From Chytridium lagenaria (lineage: Eukaryota > Chytridiomycota > Chytridiomycetes > Chytridiales > Chytridiaceae): DNA of 64,000 bases. The stretch is taken from the NCBI GenBank assembly GCA_025449115.1, contig JAHLKC010000065.1, positions 149,548 to 213,547 on the forward strand, written 5' to 3'. Below the pieces are notes generated by a model. That model did not search any database. It was not told the DNA's origin and was given only the letters and a program-made list of their open reading frames with translations. Positions 25,201 through 37,787 of this stretch are shown here, in pieces (positions within the stretch are counted from its first letter, which is position 1; each line of letters begins with the position of its first letter). Made by a program: the position numbers and the translations under genes.

Positions 25201-28200
25201 CAAATTCAAACCGAAGGATGGGTAACTCAGACTCCGAGGAATTGTTGAGCAAGGAGAAGGCTCTTACTCCTGGCCAATTATTCACGATGATGCTTCCGCT
25301 ACTATCGTGCGAAAGGAATTCAATACGACAGTGCCTCGTGTCTTCCCTAGGTGCAGTCCATTCCCTAAGCTATAAAACTCTTCTGGAGGGATTGCAGCCA
25401 CTCATTCGGAATGTGACAGAAGACATGCGTATGAGACCTATACGGACATCGGAATCAAGCATGGGTGGGGTGAGTGCAGCCGGAAAAAAAAGCACATCGA
25501 ATCAGGCACAGGTTGCGATGATCTCGAACATCAAGAGACTTGAGAGACTTAGAGTAGAAATTACGCATTTAATGTCCCTCATTGCCGATTTCGTCGTTTA
25601 CGAAGTCTATCGATCTAATGATGCTCTGGTAAAACCTGTCGTCACGTACATTCGGGACGTGGCAAAATTTCTATCAAGTTCAGATGTTAAGGCAGAGTGG
25701 GATTATCAGATGCTTCGATACTACTATTGTGCTATGGTTGGACGGTTCTATGAGAGGCTGTTAAATGTTGCAGAATCTGGAACGGGTGAAATCACCAAAT
25801 TTCCTGCAAGCATTAAGCCCGGTGGGAATGCTAAGGGAGTTGACGCACAGCGGATATTTCCTTACGAGTTAAGGGCTTCGTTGTTTTTGCTATTTGAACA
25901 GTGGTGTGGGTATGGAGCCCATGCTATCGTCTTCTTGGATCGGGAGACTAAGACGATGCTGTCTGCACTTGATCCTATTAAGGATAACCGCGAGAAGGGT
26001 GTGATTGCTTCAACTATGGACGAGCAGCTTAAGGTGCTCGCGAATGCTGCCCTGAAGGCAATGGCGACTCTTATCAAGGGTCCCATCTTGCCTGACGTTG
26101 AAGGATCTATCCCTTATTCTGGCCCTGAGTACAAAGTGGACGATATCTTTAGCTGGTTAAATGATATGTTCAGGTCACCTGACGATGCTATCCATAGCGT
26201 AGCTCTATCCGCCATCGAAGCACTCATATTGAACAACCCATCAAGAGAAGATATCCTTGAACACGCCGTCCGCGAATGTTACATCCGCGCACCAATATCT
26301 CCAGGTGCTATATATTATTTCAGCGCTATCGTGAACGTCTTTGCTGGGAAACCCGAGGATCCGGTTGCTAAGAATGGTCTTGCAGGTGCATCTCGAGATT
26401 TCCCGTGTCTTGCTCAGAGGATGTTGACGTTGGCTATCTATAAGGCTGGGGATTCCAATCCGCAGGTCCGAAAAGGTGCGACGCGACTTTTGAAGTCAGT
26501 GGAGTTAAGGCTTTGGGGCGATGAATTTTTGCATGAAGAGGGGGAAGGTCTGAGTCAGTTAATGGAGGATAATGGAGGGAGTACGTATGAGCCGTTGGCA
26601 ATCGGTAGCTCATTGCCTGTTATGTATAAGTATGCGCAGACGATGGCATCTTCAAGGTTGGCATTGGAAAGACCTCAATTTACGTGTGAGGTTGGTTGCG
26701 TTTGCTTATTAAGTCGTTGGAAAATGTGTGATCACTAATCTCTCTCAAAAGATGATTTCAGAGATCTGCATGCGGTTAGAGCATGTGGGGGCAAACGAGG
26801 TTGCGAATCCGGAAGGAATAAGAGATATTTTGATTTTCATGCTTCCGTGGATTAGAAATTTAAACCTTGCAACGCTTACTACAAATATCCTTGATACTTC
26901 TACTGCCGGCAGGAGTCAGGGTGATGATCAAACGAGGAAGAACGTATTTTGAGGCCGCCAAGTAGATTTACCGAAGCTCTGGCAAAGTGTGACGCCATCC
27001 TTACGAATCTTTTCTACCTTACCATGAAGTATGGAGATGACTATATTTCGGAGGTGGAGAACCTTTGGATCCAGTTGGTGGAGAGGAGGTCATTCACCCA
27101 ACCCGAGACCAGTACTTCGTTAGGCGATGACGAAGAGGACCTTCGCACCGAACATCACGTTGACATTATAATTGACTTTTTGCTGGCCGTAGGAATTCGG
27201 AGACGAAATCCAAAGTTCGTAGCTCACGCGAAGAAAGTCATTGTTTATATTAGCCGAACAAGCGCAAGCGATAAACTCGTCAACGCTATCATATCCCGCA
27301 TCACCCCTCGTAGTCTGATACCTATCGACGCCTCAAAGATTTTCGAGGACGCAGACGATCAACCACCCAACCGAGTCAGCCCTGATTTCTACACCATCAA
27401 CTTGAGCCAGATCTTGCCAGACATGCCTATGCGTCCTGCTTTTGGGTCTGGGGGTCTGGCCTGTGTTCTTCTGGTCGACCTCACTGTAGAGCTTGGGAGC
27501 GCTCCACTTCTAGAGCATCTCGCCTTAATCCTACATATGATATTTATTCAACTGGATCATTTCATCACACTTGTTTGTGAGCAGATGAGGCTTCTCCTTA
27601 TCAACATCATCCAGACTATCATTCCGCGGAAATTAGGAGGCTCCAAGATTGAAGTCGTTCTCACTAAACTGGATCTCAAAGAGGGTCGCCGAATTTGGCC
27701 TTATCAAGACCTTAGTCCTAGTGTGAGGGAGATCGAATCGACGAAACAGCTCGCAGAACTCGTCGCCGATATTCTAAGTCTTTGTGAGATTGTAGAGCCG
27801 AGTTTGTCGGAGTTGTGGGCGAATGTTGCGTTGTCTTACGCCGTTGGGTGTCCTGTCAGACATTCGGCATGTCGGTCGTTGCAGATATTCAGGTCCATCT
27901 CCCCATTCCTAACCAGCGGATTGCTGGTGAGCTTTTGCATCGGCTCTCAAGCACCATTGCAGACACAACCGAAGAAGTTCAAGGCTTCGCGTTGGAGATT
28001 CTTATTACTCTTAACACTATCCTGAAACCTCTTGGTAGGGCAGAGATTGTTCTTTATACCTCAATTTTTTTGGAGCGGTGTCTCTTGCTTAAATTCACCG
28101 CTAGAGTGGGAGTTTTCTGAAGGTGTTTTGATTCTCAAGAAAGTTTTGTCTGAGCTGGACCTTACAAGCCAGAGCGTTCGGAATGGCCTTCTTGTTAACC

Positions 28201-30329
28201 AGCCCACTAAATGGAGAGGCCAATTCATGGGTGTTCAACCTTTGCTTTTACGGGGCCTTTTTTCAGCAACCACTGAAAAGGATACACTGGATGTGATTAA
28301 TTTGTTGGCAGAAGTCGACAATGATAACTTGGTAGACACAAGTTCTTCACGGGTTCTCTTCGCCGTTCTGGCAAATTTGGTTAGGCTTCTTCAGGCTTAC
28401 CAACCCGAGCCGTTGGAAGAGGGAGCGGAATCAGTTGATTTAAATGTCGAGGAATGTCTCGCCGTTTCCGAAAGGCTGTCGCAGTTGGCCACCCGAACAA
28501 AGCATATGAGTTTGGCGCGGTTACTTTCTAGCTATAGTAAGCAGAGGTTTAGAGCCAAAGAGGATTTCGGACGGCAGGCCGTTCTCATCATTCGAGATAC
28601 ATTCTTCCCTGACCTTGAAGCACCTACTTTGCAATTCCTTATTGGCCTTTTAAGAAATAAGCTGCCGTTCTATCGCAAAAGAGGTCTTCAAATATTGAAG
28701 CTTTTACTGCCTGCTATAAGCTCTAAGGCTCGCCCTGCTGTTGGTAATGCAAACGGGCCCTGGGGACCTGGATGGGGTGTTGGGTGGAATAGCGGAGGTG
28801 CAACGAATCAGTCATCCTCAAAGGTAGATTGGACAACTGCAGCCGGGTCTTCTTTGATGAACTTGGAAGAGGATTTGATCAATCCTCTGGTCGAGATGCT
28901 GTCATCGGAAATGGCAGAGGAAGCCCTTGAGGTGTTGGATGAAGTTCTTTCTGGTGGTATATCGTTTGGCGAGACTAGCCTGAAAGTGATCTTTTCGGTG
29001 GCATTACGATGAAATGGATCACGAAGAGTGTCCGTACAACTGATCCAAACAAGATATTGGCTGCTGGTAAAGATACTGGCAAATCAGATTCTTCAAAAGG
29101 GAGGAGCGAAATGCCATCTGGCTGGCGTGTCACAGATGTGAGCCGAGCTACAAAAACACACGGCAAAATATTGCTGGTGTGGCCAGTACCTGCGCGTTCG
29201 CAGCATCCGATCGGAGCCTCAAGAAAAGTAAGGGAGATGGTTCAATGGATAGCCGACTTCGCCCTCATTTGTCCTCGGTACCAAGGCAATCGTCGCCACT
29301 CGCGCGGGTTCAGACTGGCTCTGCTGGCAATGAGTTAGATTCGCCGTCGCAGAGCTTCAACTCGAGCTTCTCTTTTGTCCCAGAGCTCTCGCTCTCGCTC
29401 ACAGAACAATCTAGCAGCAATAACATCCTGGAAGCTCTGAACGATCTTGAGAATTATTTTGGATTCGATGATGACTTGAGTGAACGTCGAGCCCTAATCC
29501 TACTGCGTTGCAAGGAGGCATATCTTCGGACAGCATAAAGGGATTGTCGTCCGACCCTAGCATTGAAAGGGACTACGTTCGTAGTAAATCGGTCTATGAG
29601 CCTGATGAATCCTCGACGGGCGACGAGAAAAGATTCCGTATCGTCGGATTTCTAGCGAAGGTCTCCTACTCCGCAGAAACATTAGAGCCTCCGATATCTA
29701 GAGATACATCTCTCTCGTCTTTAAAACATGGAAGGGCTTTCTGTTTCAGTCAGTGATGCTGAAGGTGATTTAGATGATGAAGACGGTCAACCACAAACCG
29801 ACGATTCATCTCTCTTCAGTGCCCTCCGTCAAACCCTTCTCTCCTCTTCTCGATCTAACGCTATCGGCTCAAGTCGTCTCTTCACCTCAATTCAGCTTCC
29901 CTTTCGTTACCTGCAAAGGGAGGTCCAGGCAAAAGCTTGCGGTCAAGTGCTTCTCCTCTTTCTCCCAAATCTCACGCAAGCGCATCCATGCGGTTGCTGT
30001 CTCAGCCTTTCACCTACGTCCAAGTTGTGTTTCGTGTTTTCCATGCAAACGATCCTGATATAACCGTCTTTGGAATAGCTACGCTGGTGGAGGCGCAGGT
30101 GAAGGTTGCTCTTCGACTAGGCAATAACGAACCCGTTCTTATTTCAACTTTTGCTGAGCCTGTTGAAAAAGGACGAGGGTTTAAGATAACGTTGTCGGTC
30201 AAAATTCTTGAGAATGAGAGAAATGAACCTGGGAAGATTACGTTGATGGCTGCGCTTGCTGAAGAGCTCGTTGCATTGATTCATGGGGAAGGAGAAGATC
30301 GGAATCTCCAAGAAGAAAGCTTCTGTTAA
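20921..30329 (+). CDS. Furry-family cell morphogenesis protein (TAO3/PAG1/MOR2)
   Basis: Very large HEAT/Armadillo-type scaffold of the RAM/MOR network, which links NDR/LATS kinase signalling to polarised growth and cytokinesis. A Ser/Pro-rich, disordered N-terminus starts at MPPIDHQHQQ (20921). The conserved N-terminal signature follows: FIRFVHAAELKVDALV, VDPEFDGLLCGLGSVAKHCPKLIIDCVMVWRKSKS (about 21380-21470). Then come VFHKLLTLV, ILCRALIEIIRR and the long helical body with TFACATIEVSRTSG, PGQLFTMMLPLL, LRYYYCAMVGRFYERLL and LRASLFLLFEQWCG. Furry C-terminal elements include DVINLLAEVDNDNLVD, PFYRKRGLQILKLLLP, EMAEEALEVLDEVL and VVFRVFHANDPDITVFG. Introns cluster in the first 2.5 kb, one of them (22207-22281) ending in a very long T tract. 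Frame breaks recur near 21030, 24080, 26940, 27850, 28100 and 29010. At 9.4 kb it is the largest gene here and of normal size for the family. Confidence 0.92.
22240..22281 (+). repeat. Long T homopolymer before a splice acceptor
   Basis: About 38 consecutive T immediately before the tag acceptor of a Furry-gene intron. It acts as an extreme polypyrimidine tract; its length in the assembly is likely approximate. Confidence 0.85.
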
Positions 30330-30433
30330 ACGGCGCTTTTGATTTTGATCTATCATCCCCCCCGAAATCTGCATTGGTATTTTTACATATGTAATATTTA
30401 AATATTAATATTTCACTTTTTTAAATAGATTCA

Positions 30434-31419
30434 TGGGACTTTCGGTGCCCTACGTCCCTGAAGATTTCCGCTTCAGGCTCCCACATCGCAAGGGTCGCTC
30501 CCTTGTTTACAAACCCGCAGTCTCTCAACAAGGGCTCCCCGTGGATCCGGCCCGACCTCGATAGCACCATCATTGGCCCCAACACCAGTTTTCCAAGAGT
30601 CAGCCCTCAAGCCCAATCCCGCATATATCCCTAGAAGCTGCCATTGACGCGTTGAGGATTTTTCCGTCCGCCTTTGAACTTGCGGTGCAGCTTTATGTGG
30701 ACTGGCTGGATCTTGTAAGGAGATTCAGGAACGCGGGCCGGAGCTTATTGCGGATCCGAAGGCGGGGCAGGTTTTGGCATCAATGTTTGAGCGATGAAGG
30801 GGTTGAGGGGGAATGGACAGGGGTATTCGCCGTTGTTGTTGCATGAGGCTGGACATGGTGGGACGGCGTCGGAGGGCGGATGGGTTTGATGAAGCTGCAT
30901 TTGCTGAGAACGGGTAACAGACTCATGGAATTACAAAATTATGAATTCTTTGAAGTCTTTGGTTATTATTGTACGAGTACACTCACTCACAATCTTTTTC
31001 CCAAAAATAGGAAGATCCAAAAGGTTTCAACGCTTTTCGGATCGCAGGGAACAGATGATGACTGGTATAAACAACCAGATCTCAACGTATCTTTCTGCGA
31101 GACAGGAGCGCTACCATCGAATCTGGATTTGATGATGAAGATGGGCCACCCGGCACAGCAGTTGTGAAAAGATGCCTCGGACCTCGGTATTGCTCTTCAT
31201 GACCTTGTATGGCATGGTGCTTGGCCTTGAAAGACTCCTGGAAGAATTTATTGGAAATCAGGAGGTGAGATGCTGCTACTGTATCCCCAACCTCTATATT
31301 TCCGCCTGACTTCATTTACTTTCTCCGTGTACTTTACAGCACAACAGCAACCGCGGATGGACGAATCCCTGCGATGCGTCCAAATCGGTGCTCTCCTAAG
31401 AGGCATCTCACGGAGTTAA
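30434..31419 (+). CDS. Unassigned protein-coding gene
   Basis: Not recognised. Coding character is clear in pieces: GLSVPYVPEDFRFRLPHRKG (from 30434), then a Pro-rich stretch. An acid/hydrophobic helix region, ALRIFPSAFELAVQLYVDWL, leads after a one-base slip into KEIQERGPELIADPKAGQVL (about 30640-30790). After an intron come KGFNAFRIAGNREQMMTGIN and QISTYLSARQERYHRIW (about 31020-31130), then MPRTSVLLFMTLYGMVLGLE followed by RLLEEF (about 31170-31250), and a last exon ending GALLRGISRS at TAA 31417. The LLFMTLYGMVLG segment could be membrane-associated. It follows the Furry gene by about 100 bp on the same strand and precedes OTU1 by about 100 bp. A C-terminal extension of the Furry gene is unlikely because a stop and 3' flank intervene. 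Confidence 0.45.
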
Positions 31420-31516
31420 TTTTATAATTATTATTTCTTTTGTTTTCCGAGTTTTCGCAGCTCGAAAGTCAATCTATCTATTTTATATATTATTATTAAT
31501 ACAATCGCACATCAAC

Positions 31517-32759
31517 ATGGTACACCCATTTCGCTGTTCTTCTCCCATGCTTCTGGTCTAACTGAGTCTGATATTCCAGCGTCTCCGATGCAGAAGCTCA
31601 AAGGGTGTTTCGGCGATCGGCGCTTCCCTGTCACCGTCTTCCACTGTGGGGACCTTAAACGGGATGTGGAGAAATCGCTGAGCATCCCATTCTCTCGAAT
31701 TAAAAAGTATGATGCCCTTTCTACTCTTTCAACCCCTGCATCACGCTTTTTATTGCCGTTCTTGTCGTTGTCATTCTGTTTGTCGTTCTGTCTTTGTTGA
31801 CATCTGTGATATAGTCAAAGCAGGATTCCCCCCGAAGTATCTCTCCACACCCGATACAGCAACATTGTCCGAAAGTGGCATCAAGGATGGTGAGCAACTT
31901 CATATCGAAGAAGATGACAGCGTACAACCTGCTGCAGCTTCATCGTCGGCCACATCCTCCTCGGAAGTGATAAAGATGGACGATGGATATCTTGTTGTTC
32001 GGGTAACCATTTTTTTTGTTTTCCTATGAGGTTTCTGAATACTGGTGAATAGGAAATGGAGGATGATAACTCTTGCTTGTTCCACGCTATTGGGTATATC
32101 TTTGAACGCAATGCAGCGGTTGCAGGGAATCTTCGAAAAGTAGTTTCCGAAAACATTCTCAAAGATCCCGTCACCTACAACGAAGTGATTCTCGGAAAAA
32201 AGGAGTCCGAATACGCCAAATGTAACATCTTTCCTACCGCTCACATTAACAATTCGCTTAGGGATCCTTAACGCTCAAAGCTGGGGTGGAGCCATTGAGC
32301 TCGCTCTCTTTTCCACACATTTCCAAGTTGAGATCTGCAGTGTTGATGTTTCAACACTCCGTGCAGATCGTTTTGGGGAGATGGAGAATTACTCACGGGT
32401 TGCTTTTGTGTTGTATTCTGGATTCATTATGATGCAGTGGCGTTGACGCCAGAGATCGGGGCTGCTGGGGAGTTTGATGTGACTGTGTTTGAGAGGAAGG
32501 ATGCGGAGAAGGCTTTGGAGGCGGCTTTGGGGCTTGCGAAGATGTGGAAGGAGGTATGTTGTTCTAGTTCTAATGTCTACGTTTGATTTATTGGGGTTAT
32601 AATGTTGAAACTGTTTGGTTATCACAGAAAAAGAAGTTTACGGATCTTGCCACGTTTACACTTAAATGTGGACATTGCCAAAAAGGTTTGAAGGGTCAGA
32701 ATGAGGCTCAAGAGCATGCGTTGAAGACTGGACATGCGAGCTTTACTGAGTATAGCTAA
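31517..32759 (+). CDS. OTU1: Ubiquitin thioesterase OTU1 (YOD1)
   Basis: OTU-family deubiquitinase that works with the Cdc48/p97 segregase in ER-associated degradation. The initiator ATG (31517-31519) is split from the body by a 60-nt intron (31520-31579), giving MRLRCRSSKG, the usual start of the UBX-like domain. KAGFPPKYLSTPD, GIKDGEQLHIEED, then the OTU domain with DDNSCLFHAIGYIFE (catalytic Asp/Cys, about 32065-32100) follow. ILGKKESEYAK joins WILNAQSWGGAIELALFS across a 45-nt intron. RADRFGEMENYSRVAFVLYS and FHYDAVAL (catalytic His, about 32420) come next. The C-terminus carries the typical C2H2 finger (CGHCQKGLKGQNEAQEHALKTGH residues, about 32665-32735) and ends at TAA 32757. Single-base slips occur near 31650 and 32422. 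Domain order and length are normal. Confidence 0.94.
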
Positions 32760-32936
32760 AAAAGCCCCACATGTCAATAACGTATACATTTTTCCCTCCC
32801 CTCTCTTAAAACGCACACACAAATACCGATATATAATAATAAGACAATAAAAACGAATGCGTTTAGGTAATAATAAATAACTCTTTAAAGTTGACGTGGC
32901 AAGAGTAGTTCATGTCACTTTACTTTCATGTCTATA

Positions 32937-32970
<34 letters not shown>

Positions 32971-33522
32971 AAAAAACCGGCTTCCTACACTCAATAGCAC
33001 GAGTTCATCAAATCATTTGATTGCATTCAATGCATATTTAATGGACTTTATCCACAACCCCATACAGTCCCTGTATCATACTTCTTTTTTTTATTTTTGT
33101 TTGGCGTCTTATGCTGTTCTTGATTTCGCCTTGCAATAAATAGCTAGCCAAACCATCCTCGTGTCTATAAAGGTTATGATGGCAAGCGACGGCGAGGCTA
33201 TTGTCGGCGAACTTGTGACAGGTTTTTTTTTCCCATAATCGCGTGAATCTGGACCATGTTTTTCTTTCCATAATTATCGCAAGATAACGAAACTGATAAC
33301 GAAACTGAAAACGGTTTAGACAACGGACGTGGAGTGTGGGAAATTTTTGGTGTATAAACTGATTAAAACTCTAATCCATCATTCCTAATGACTACCTCCC
33401 ATACGACTTGTAATTGAAAATAAAGAACACATAATATTATTCACAGAGGGCATAAAACGCGTCTCAAATCACAAAAAAATACACATTCAGAGAATCTCAA
33501 CCTCATAGAACTTGTACCAAAA
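32760..33522. other. Convergent intergenic region with long poly(A)
   Basis: No gene seen. It holds the 3' flanks of OTU1 and the minus-strand Pro/Ser-rich gene, plus a run of about 27 A at 32938-32967, which sits where a polyadenylated insertion could have landed. No matching element body is visible. Confidence 0.5.
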
Positions 33523-36088
33523 TTAAACTACACTGCCAATACCCCCCTCTCTCCCTTCTCCTGTCCCCGTCGTCACCAGCCCCGCCACAGCCCCAACAAC
33601 CTTCCTCACCCCCCGTCTCGCCATCCCCACAGCAGCCCTCAAAGGCCCGAAGACCCATCCCTTCAGAACCCCTACCACCCCGCCCCTTCCAATACTCCTC
33701 TCATCCCTCCTCGCACTCTTCCAAATCCTCCACGCCCAAACCCCCACAAAAAGCCCAATCAACGTTGGCGGAAACGCAAAACACACCACCACAATCATCG
33801 TCAACAACACAGCCCCAGGTGTCCCAAACCTCACATCCCCCGTTGTTGTCGCGGTCGACGTTGAAACACCCGGCAACACAGCCTCCTTATCGTTCATAGG
33901 TATACTAAACGACGTCCCAGCAGTATCCGACAACCAACCCCTTGGAACACCCAACATCCCCACAGGGATCGCTTCTTGTGGTACAGGCGGCGACGCAGGC
34001 CTCTGCTGCTGATACCCCGGATGCGGGAACGCCGCCACAGGATCCCCTACAAGTGTCGCCAACCCGGGCACGCTCCCAATTCGTCTGATGACATCCCTCC
34101 CCCACCCTCCCACCCCCCTCGCATCAGGAGCCGGCATCCAAGAAGTCATCCAAGCCTCAATGGAGGATTCACCGGCCTCCTCCTGTTTCGCCCAAACCGG
34201 ATGACGGAGCGTAGAACTGTACATGGTGGACGCATTCACCGCAGATTCTTCAGCAACTGCCATGGCTGCACGAAGAGCCGCGGCGGTTGCTCTATCCACA
34301 TTAGAATGTTGAGACCCCCCCGCAACCCCAACCTCATGCCCGGCCGCAACCTGCTCAACAAGCGTAGGATCAATCATATCATCATACGCGTGGATATATT
34401 GATCTTCCGTCGCGTAATCCAAGTACCCTCCAGACGCGTTCCCCCATTCCACTGCCGATAAGCCTCAGGCACAACCTCATCAACCGTGAAATGCGCTCTC
34501 TTCCCTTTCGCCTCGGTGGAAGGCGTCGGCGTCCATTCAAATAGAGGTTCAGTTGTCATCATGAGCGCTGTGGCCTCTGCATCCAACGTTGCGGTCGCCT
34601 CACATCGTGCACCTATCACGTCATCCCCATTCGTCATGAGGGATGCAGAACGTAATGGATCATGCGGGCTGAGACGACGTTGAAACGTGGAGATGAAATC
34701 GTCGGCAGTGTCGCTCAATGGGGATCGCTCGCCGTCTTCAACGGGGAGAGGCGACATGCGGACGTGGTGGCAGGGTTTGTCGCCGGAATGAGTGTCAAAG
34801 TCAGATGTCAAGCCTTGGTCCTCTATGGCAGCGTTCACTACCACAGAAATAACGTTAGAAGAGTTCGCAGTGATGGGGTTTGAGTTGGTGCGTTTGGCGG
34901 ACGGGCGTGAAGGGTATATCCCCAAACCTTCCATCGGTGAAAATTCCGGTGGTTCCAGCAACCCTGTTGGTGCTGAAGATCCAATTGGGAGTGAATGCCT
35001 CCTCTGCATCATCCGAAGATGAGGTGGCACTGCTGAAGCTTGCTGGACTGCCGGATGCTGCGGCATAGGTACAGCATAAGCATTAATGGGAATGGGTACA
35101 TTTGTCCTAGCCTGGCCAGGAGTAGCATGCCCCGAGTGTTGGTAGGGCACGCCCACATGTACAGGAATTGGCCTATGGGGAAGGGATGGTCTCCTCCCCA
35201 AATGCTGTGTTGGAGCTAATGCTCCTTCTAGATTTTCTTGAGAGTAAAAAATGGGATATGGAGGAATGTGATGAGATACGAGGCCTTGTCTTTGAGCGGG
35301 TTGTGCGCCTGCAGGATGGACGTGAGGGTAACGAGGATGATGAGGTGGTAAGAGATGATGAAGGATGAGGTTGTGTGGAGTATTGGCGAGGGTGTTTAGG
35401 TTTGGTAATGATCCTGGGGAAGGCGATCGGGACCGTCTTGAGAATTGGACGGGAGATGATGAGGCTGACGAAGGGGTTGATGTTGGGCGGGAAGGAGGAG
35501 ACGACATTAAAGCAGGTGAGGAGACATTGTGTGAACCCCGGCTAGTGCTGTTGGGGTTGGAGGAGAGGGTAGATTCCCACCCGCGCCAGCGAGACTCATA
35601 CGTCTTCCGTGTGGAGTTTGTTGCTGCTGCTGCTGGCTGCTGTGACAAATGATGTGGTGAAGCAAAGGCAGGAAATGGGAATGATTTGATGGCGTTAGCG
35701 ATAAAGGCTCATCTGGCATATGCTGAACAGGTGGTAATGACATGCGACGACTGTATTCAGCGGCGGATGGTTTTGCGGCTGGTGGGGTGGTGTGTGGGGG
35801 AGACAAGGGAGAATGGGGGGCATGAGGTGCGGCATTTAGGGACCCTTGTGGCCAGCCTGGTGGTGGCGCTGTTGATGTTGGGGAGACGACGGTTTGGTGT
35901 CCATGCAGCATGGAGGATGAATCAAAACGAGGATTTTGGTCTGAGTTGCGGTGATTGAGGTAATGGAGGCAGGAAAGACGAATGATCGTTGATGTGCATT
36001 GGGGAGAGCAGAGCATTTGATCTTCTGCTGTCCTTGCAAAGGGCATGGCTTCCGGTATATGCAGCCGATCGCCTCTACCGGCTGTCAT
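33523..36088 (-). CDS. Pro/Ser-rich protein with C-terminal membrane segment
   Basis: Unrecognised. Read on the minus strand, it begins with a Pro/His/Ser-rich disordered region (36088 to about 34900). That region has repeated RRMSLPPVQ / RRMSLAGAG / RRHSLPIGS / RRPSLPHRP motifs that resemble basophilic-kinase or 14-3-3 sites. It continues through ISTFQRRLSPHDPLRSASLM, FTVDEVVPEAYRQW and YLDYATEDQYIHAYDDMIDP. A helical part follows, then one strongly hydrophobic stretch, LLTMIVVVCFAFPPTLIGLF (about 33740-33800), followed by a basic Gly/Arg/Val-rich tail. It looks like a tail-anchored or single-pass protein with a long cytosolic disordered region that could be phosphorylated in response to signalling; this is inference. 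One frame break lies in a G run near 34440-34460 and another near 35600. The start could be internal to 36088. Confidence 0.5.
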
Positions 36089-37783
36089 GACAGAAGGGAA
36101 ATGTATGTAAATGTTTCGTTGAGGGTGGTAGGTAATCGTAGAGTTGTCCAGTACGTACGAATGAATGGTATGTCAGAAGAGATATTGAGGTTTCAGGTAT
36201 GATTTTAAAAGACGCTCAAGCAGTGCGATGGGTTGCTAACCCAACAGTCAATTGACCACTTGCTCTCAGTTCAAGGTTCTCCTGATCTGCCACCAAGCAA
36301 AATCCAAAAGAACCCTAATTATCGAGCGCTAATAATACTACTAAATGGAGACATAAAATGCGCAAGAATTATTGGGATCGCAATGACTGCAGAATGATGG
36401 ATGGATGGCTTGGAGGACGATCCGGCGATTCCACCGCTTGAAGCGTCTTTCTGGAAGTGGCAAGTGGGTGGGTTTAATGCGGGTGTTGACGGTAATGAAA
36501 GGTAAGTGTTTGTCCCAAATTCGAATTTGAAATGCAACAAAAGTCAAGCACCTTTTCTTGCACTGCCTGCTTGCTTGCTTGCTAGAATGCTGCCTGCTTG
36601 GGTTATTGTGATCAGGGATGTAGTATGGATGGATGGATGGATGGATCGATGGAGTCAAGGACGGTTAATGTTCTGATGGGCCAAGAAAACGCTTCGAAAT
36701 ATGGAATTACAGCACTCACTGAATGGATTAAGGATACGGGTGTGTGTGTAGGGATGGATGGATGGATGACGGATGTAGGTGATGGATGGATGGATGGATG
36801 ATGGATGGATGGATGGATGGATGATGGATGGATGGATGAATGAAGGAAGGAAGGAAGAAAGGAATGGTTCAAGGGGGCATAAATCAGCTCTTTTGTTTGT
36901 TTACGTTGTCCTCTCTGTCGTTGTGTTTCAAATGTTTCATGTCAATAATGGCATGCATGGCATAGACCTTCTGTCGAATGTCCATACACAATTAATTGTT
37001 GTTGGGGTTGTGGCACCTTGAATCATGATGGATCTGATGTGGATTAGAGACACGTGATATATTAATATATATTTTAATCCGAATTATTTTAATATTTTAA
37101 TTAAATTTGTGCATTCGGAAAAGTGTTCGGGAGAACAGTTTGTCCGCATACTAGTTTCCATTGTGTGACTTTAGAAGTTCACAAAGTGAATCACTATCCC
37201 CAGTGAAAATGGCCGGCGCATCCAACAGGCGCGAGAGAGAAGAGGAAAGGCACATATAGAGAAGAATCACCTAAAGAAGAACTACGACAGAAACACTAGG
37301 GCTCAACTAAGAGTTAAGCAGAGAAATACAGAAACAACAGCTTGAAGACGAAGAAAGGAAGAAAGACAACGACAAGGGTAAGGAGAGAATCAAAAGCAAG
37401 GCGAAGGGGTACGTACCATGCGGGCAGACATCAAACGCGAAACCAGATTCCACTTAGATCAAGGGAGGACGGGAAAACCACGCACGAAGGGGTGGAGCGG
37501 GTGAGACGGTCAAAACATTTAGTAACAACAGACTCTTGCGTTTTTAAGCTACAGGTTTCTTTTTCCGTGTTTCTACATTTCGTGATTTTTGTGTAGTGGG
37601 GTTATACAAGCGGAGAAAGCAAAAACAGAGTATTTAAATATATTGTAATGTTTATGTATTTTCACTTTGCTGACCGTGCCTCCCCATCAGATGTCTCTAC
37701 TGTCTCTGAAAACTGAACCCTCTTGATATCACTGCAGATCCCAACCGCTTATCGACCTCTGGAACCTAACTCGCACCACCTGC
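36089..37783. other. Intergenic region with microsatellites
   Basis: Contains (GGAT/GATG)n arrays at about 36401-36412, 36625-36652 and 36756-36840, a TTGC/CTTG run near 36575-36590 and a GAAGGAAG run near 36840-36862. From 37200 to 37510 an Arg/Glu/Lys-rich short frame opens with MAGASNRREREEE (37209) but is broken by stops. It could be a degraded exon; I do not call it a gene. Confidence 0.55.
36756..36862 (+). repeat. GGAT tetranucleotide microsatellite
   Basis: Interrupted tandem ggat/gatg units grading into gaag units. Directly visible, with smaller arrays just upstream. Confidence 0.9.
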
Positions 37784-37787
37784 CGCA

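Noticed and set aside
30840..30870. HEAGH (HExxH) zinc-protease motif at about 30840
   Set aside because: It occurs in a short frame ending at a nearby stop, in a region with slips. No flanking sequence resembles a metallopeptidase.
32938..32967. Poly(A) run as the tail of a LINE or processed pseudogene
   Set aside because: No coding or element sequence joins it on either side, and no flanking target duplication is visible.
36380..36862. Repeats as a CRISPR-like or satellite array
   Set aside because: They are simple interrupted tetranucleotides without spacers or a longer unit.
37200..37600. Arg/Glu/Lys-rich frames as a possible gene or gag-like protein
   Set aside because: Interrupted by stops in every frame and no second exon with protein quality; composition alone is not enough.
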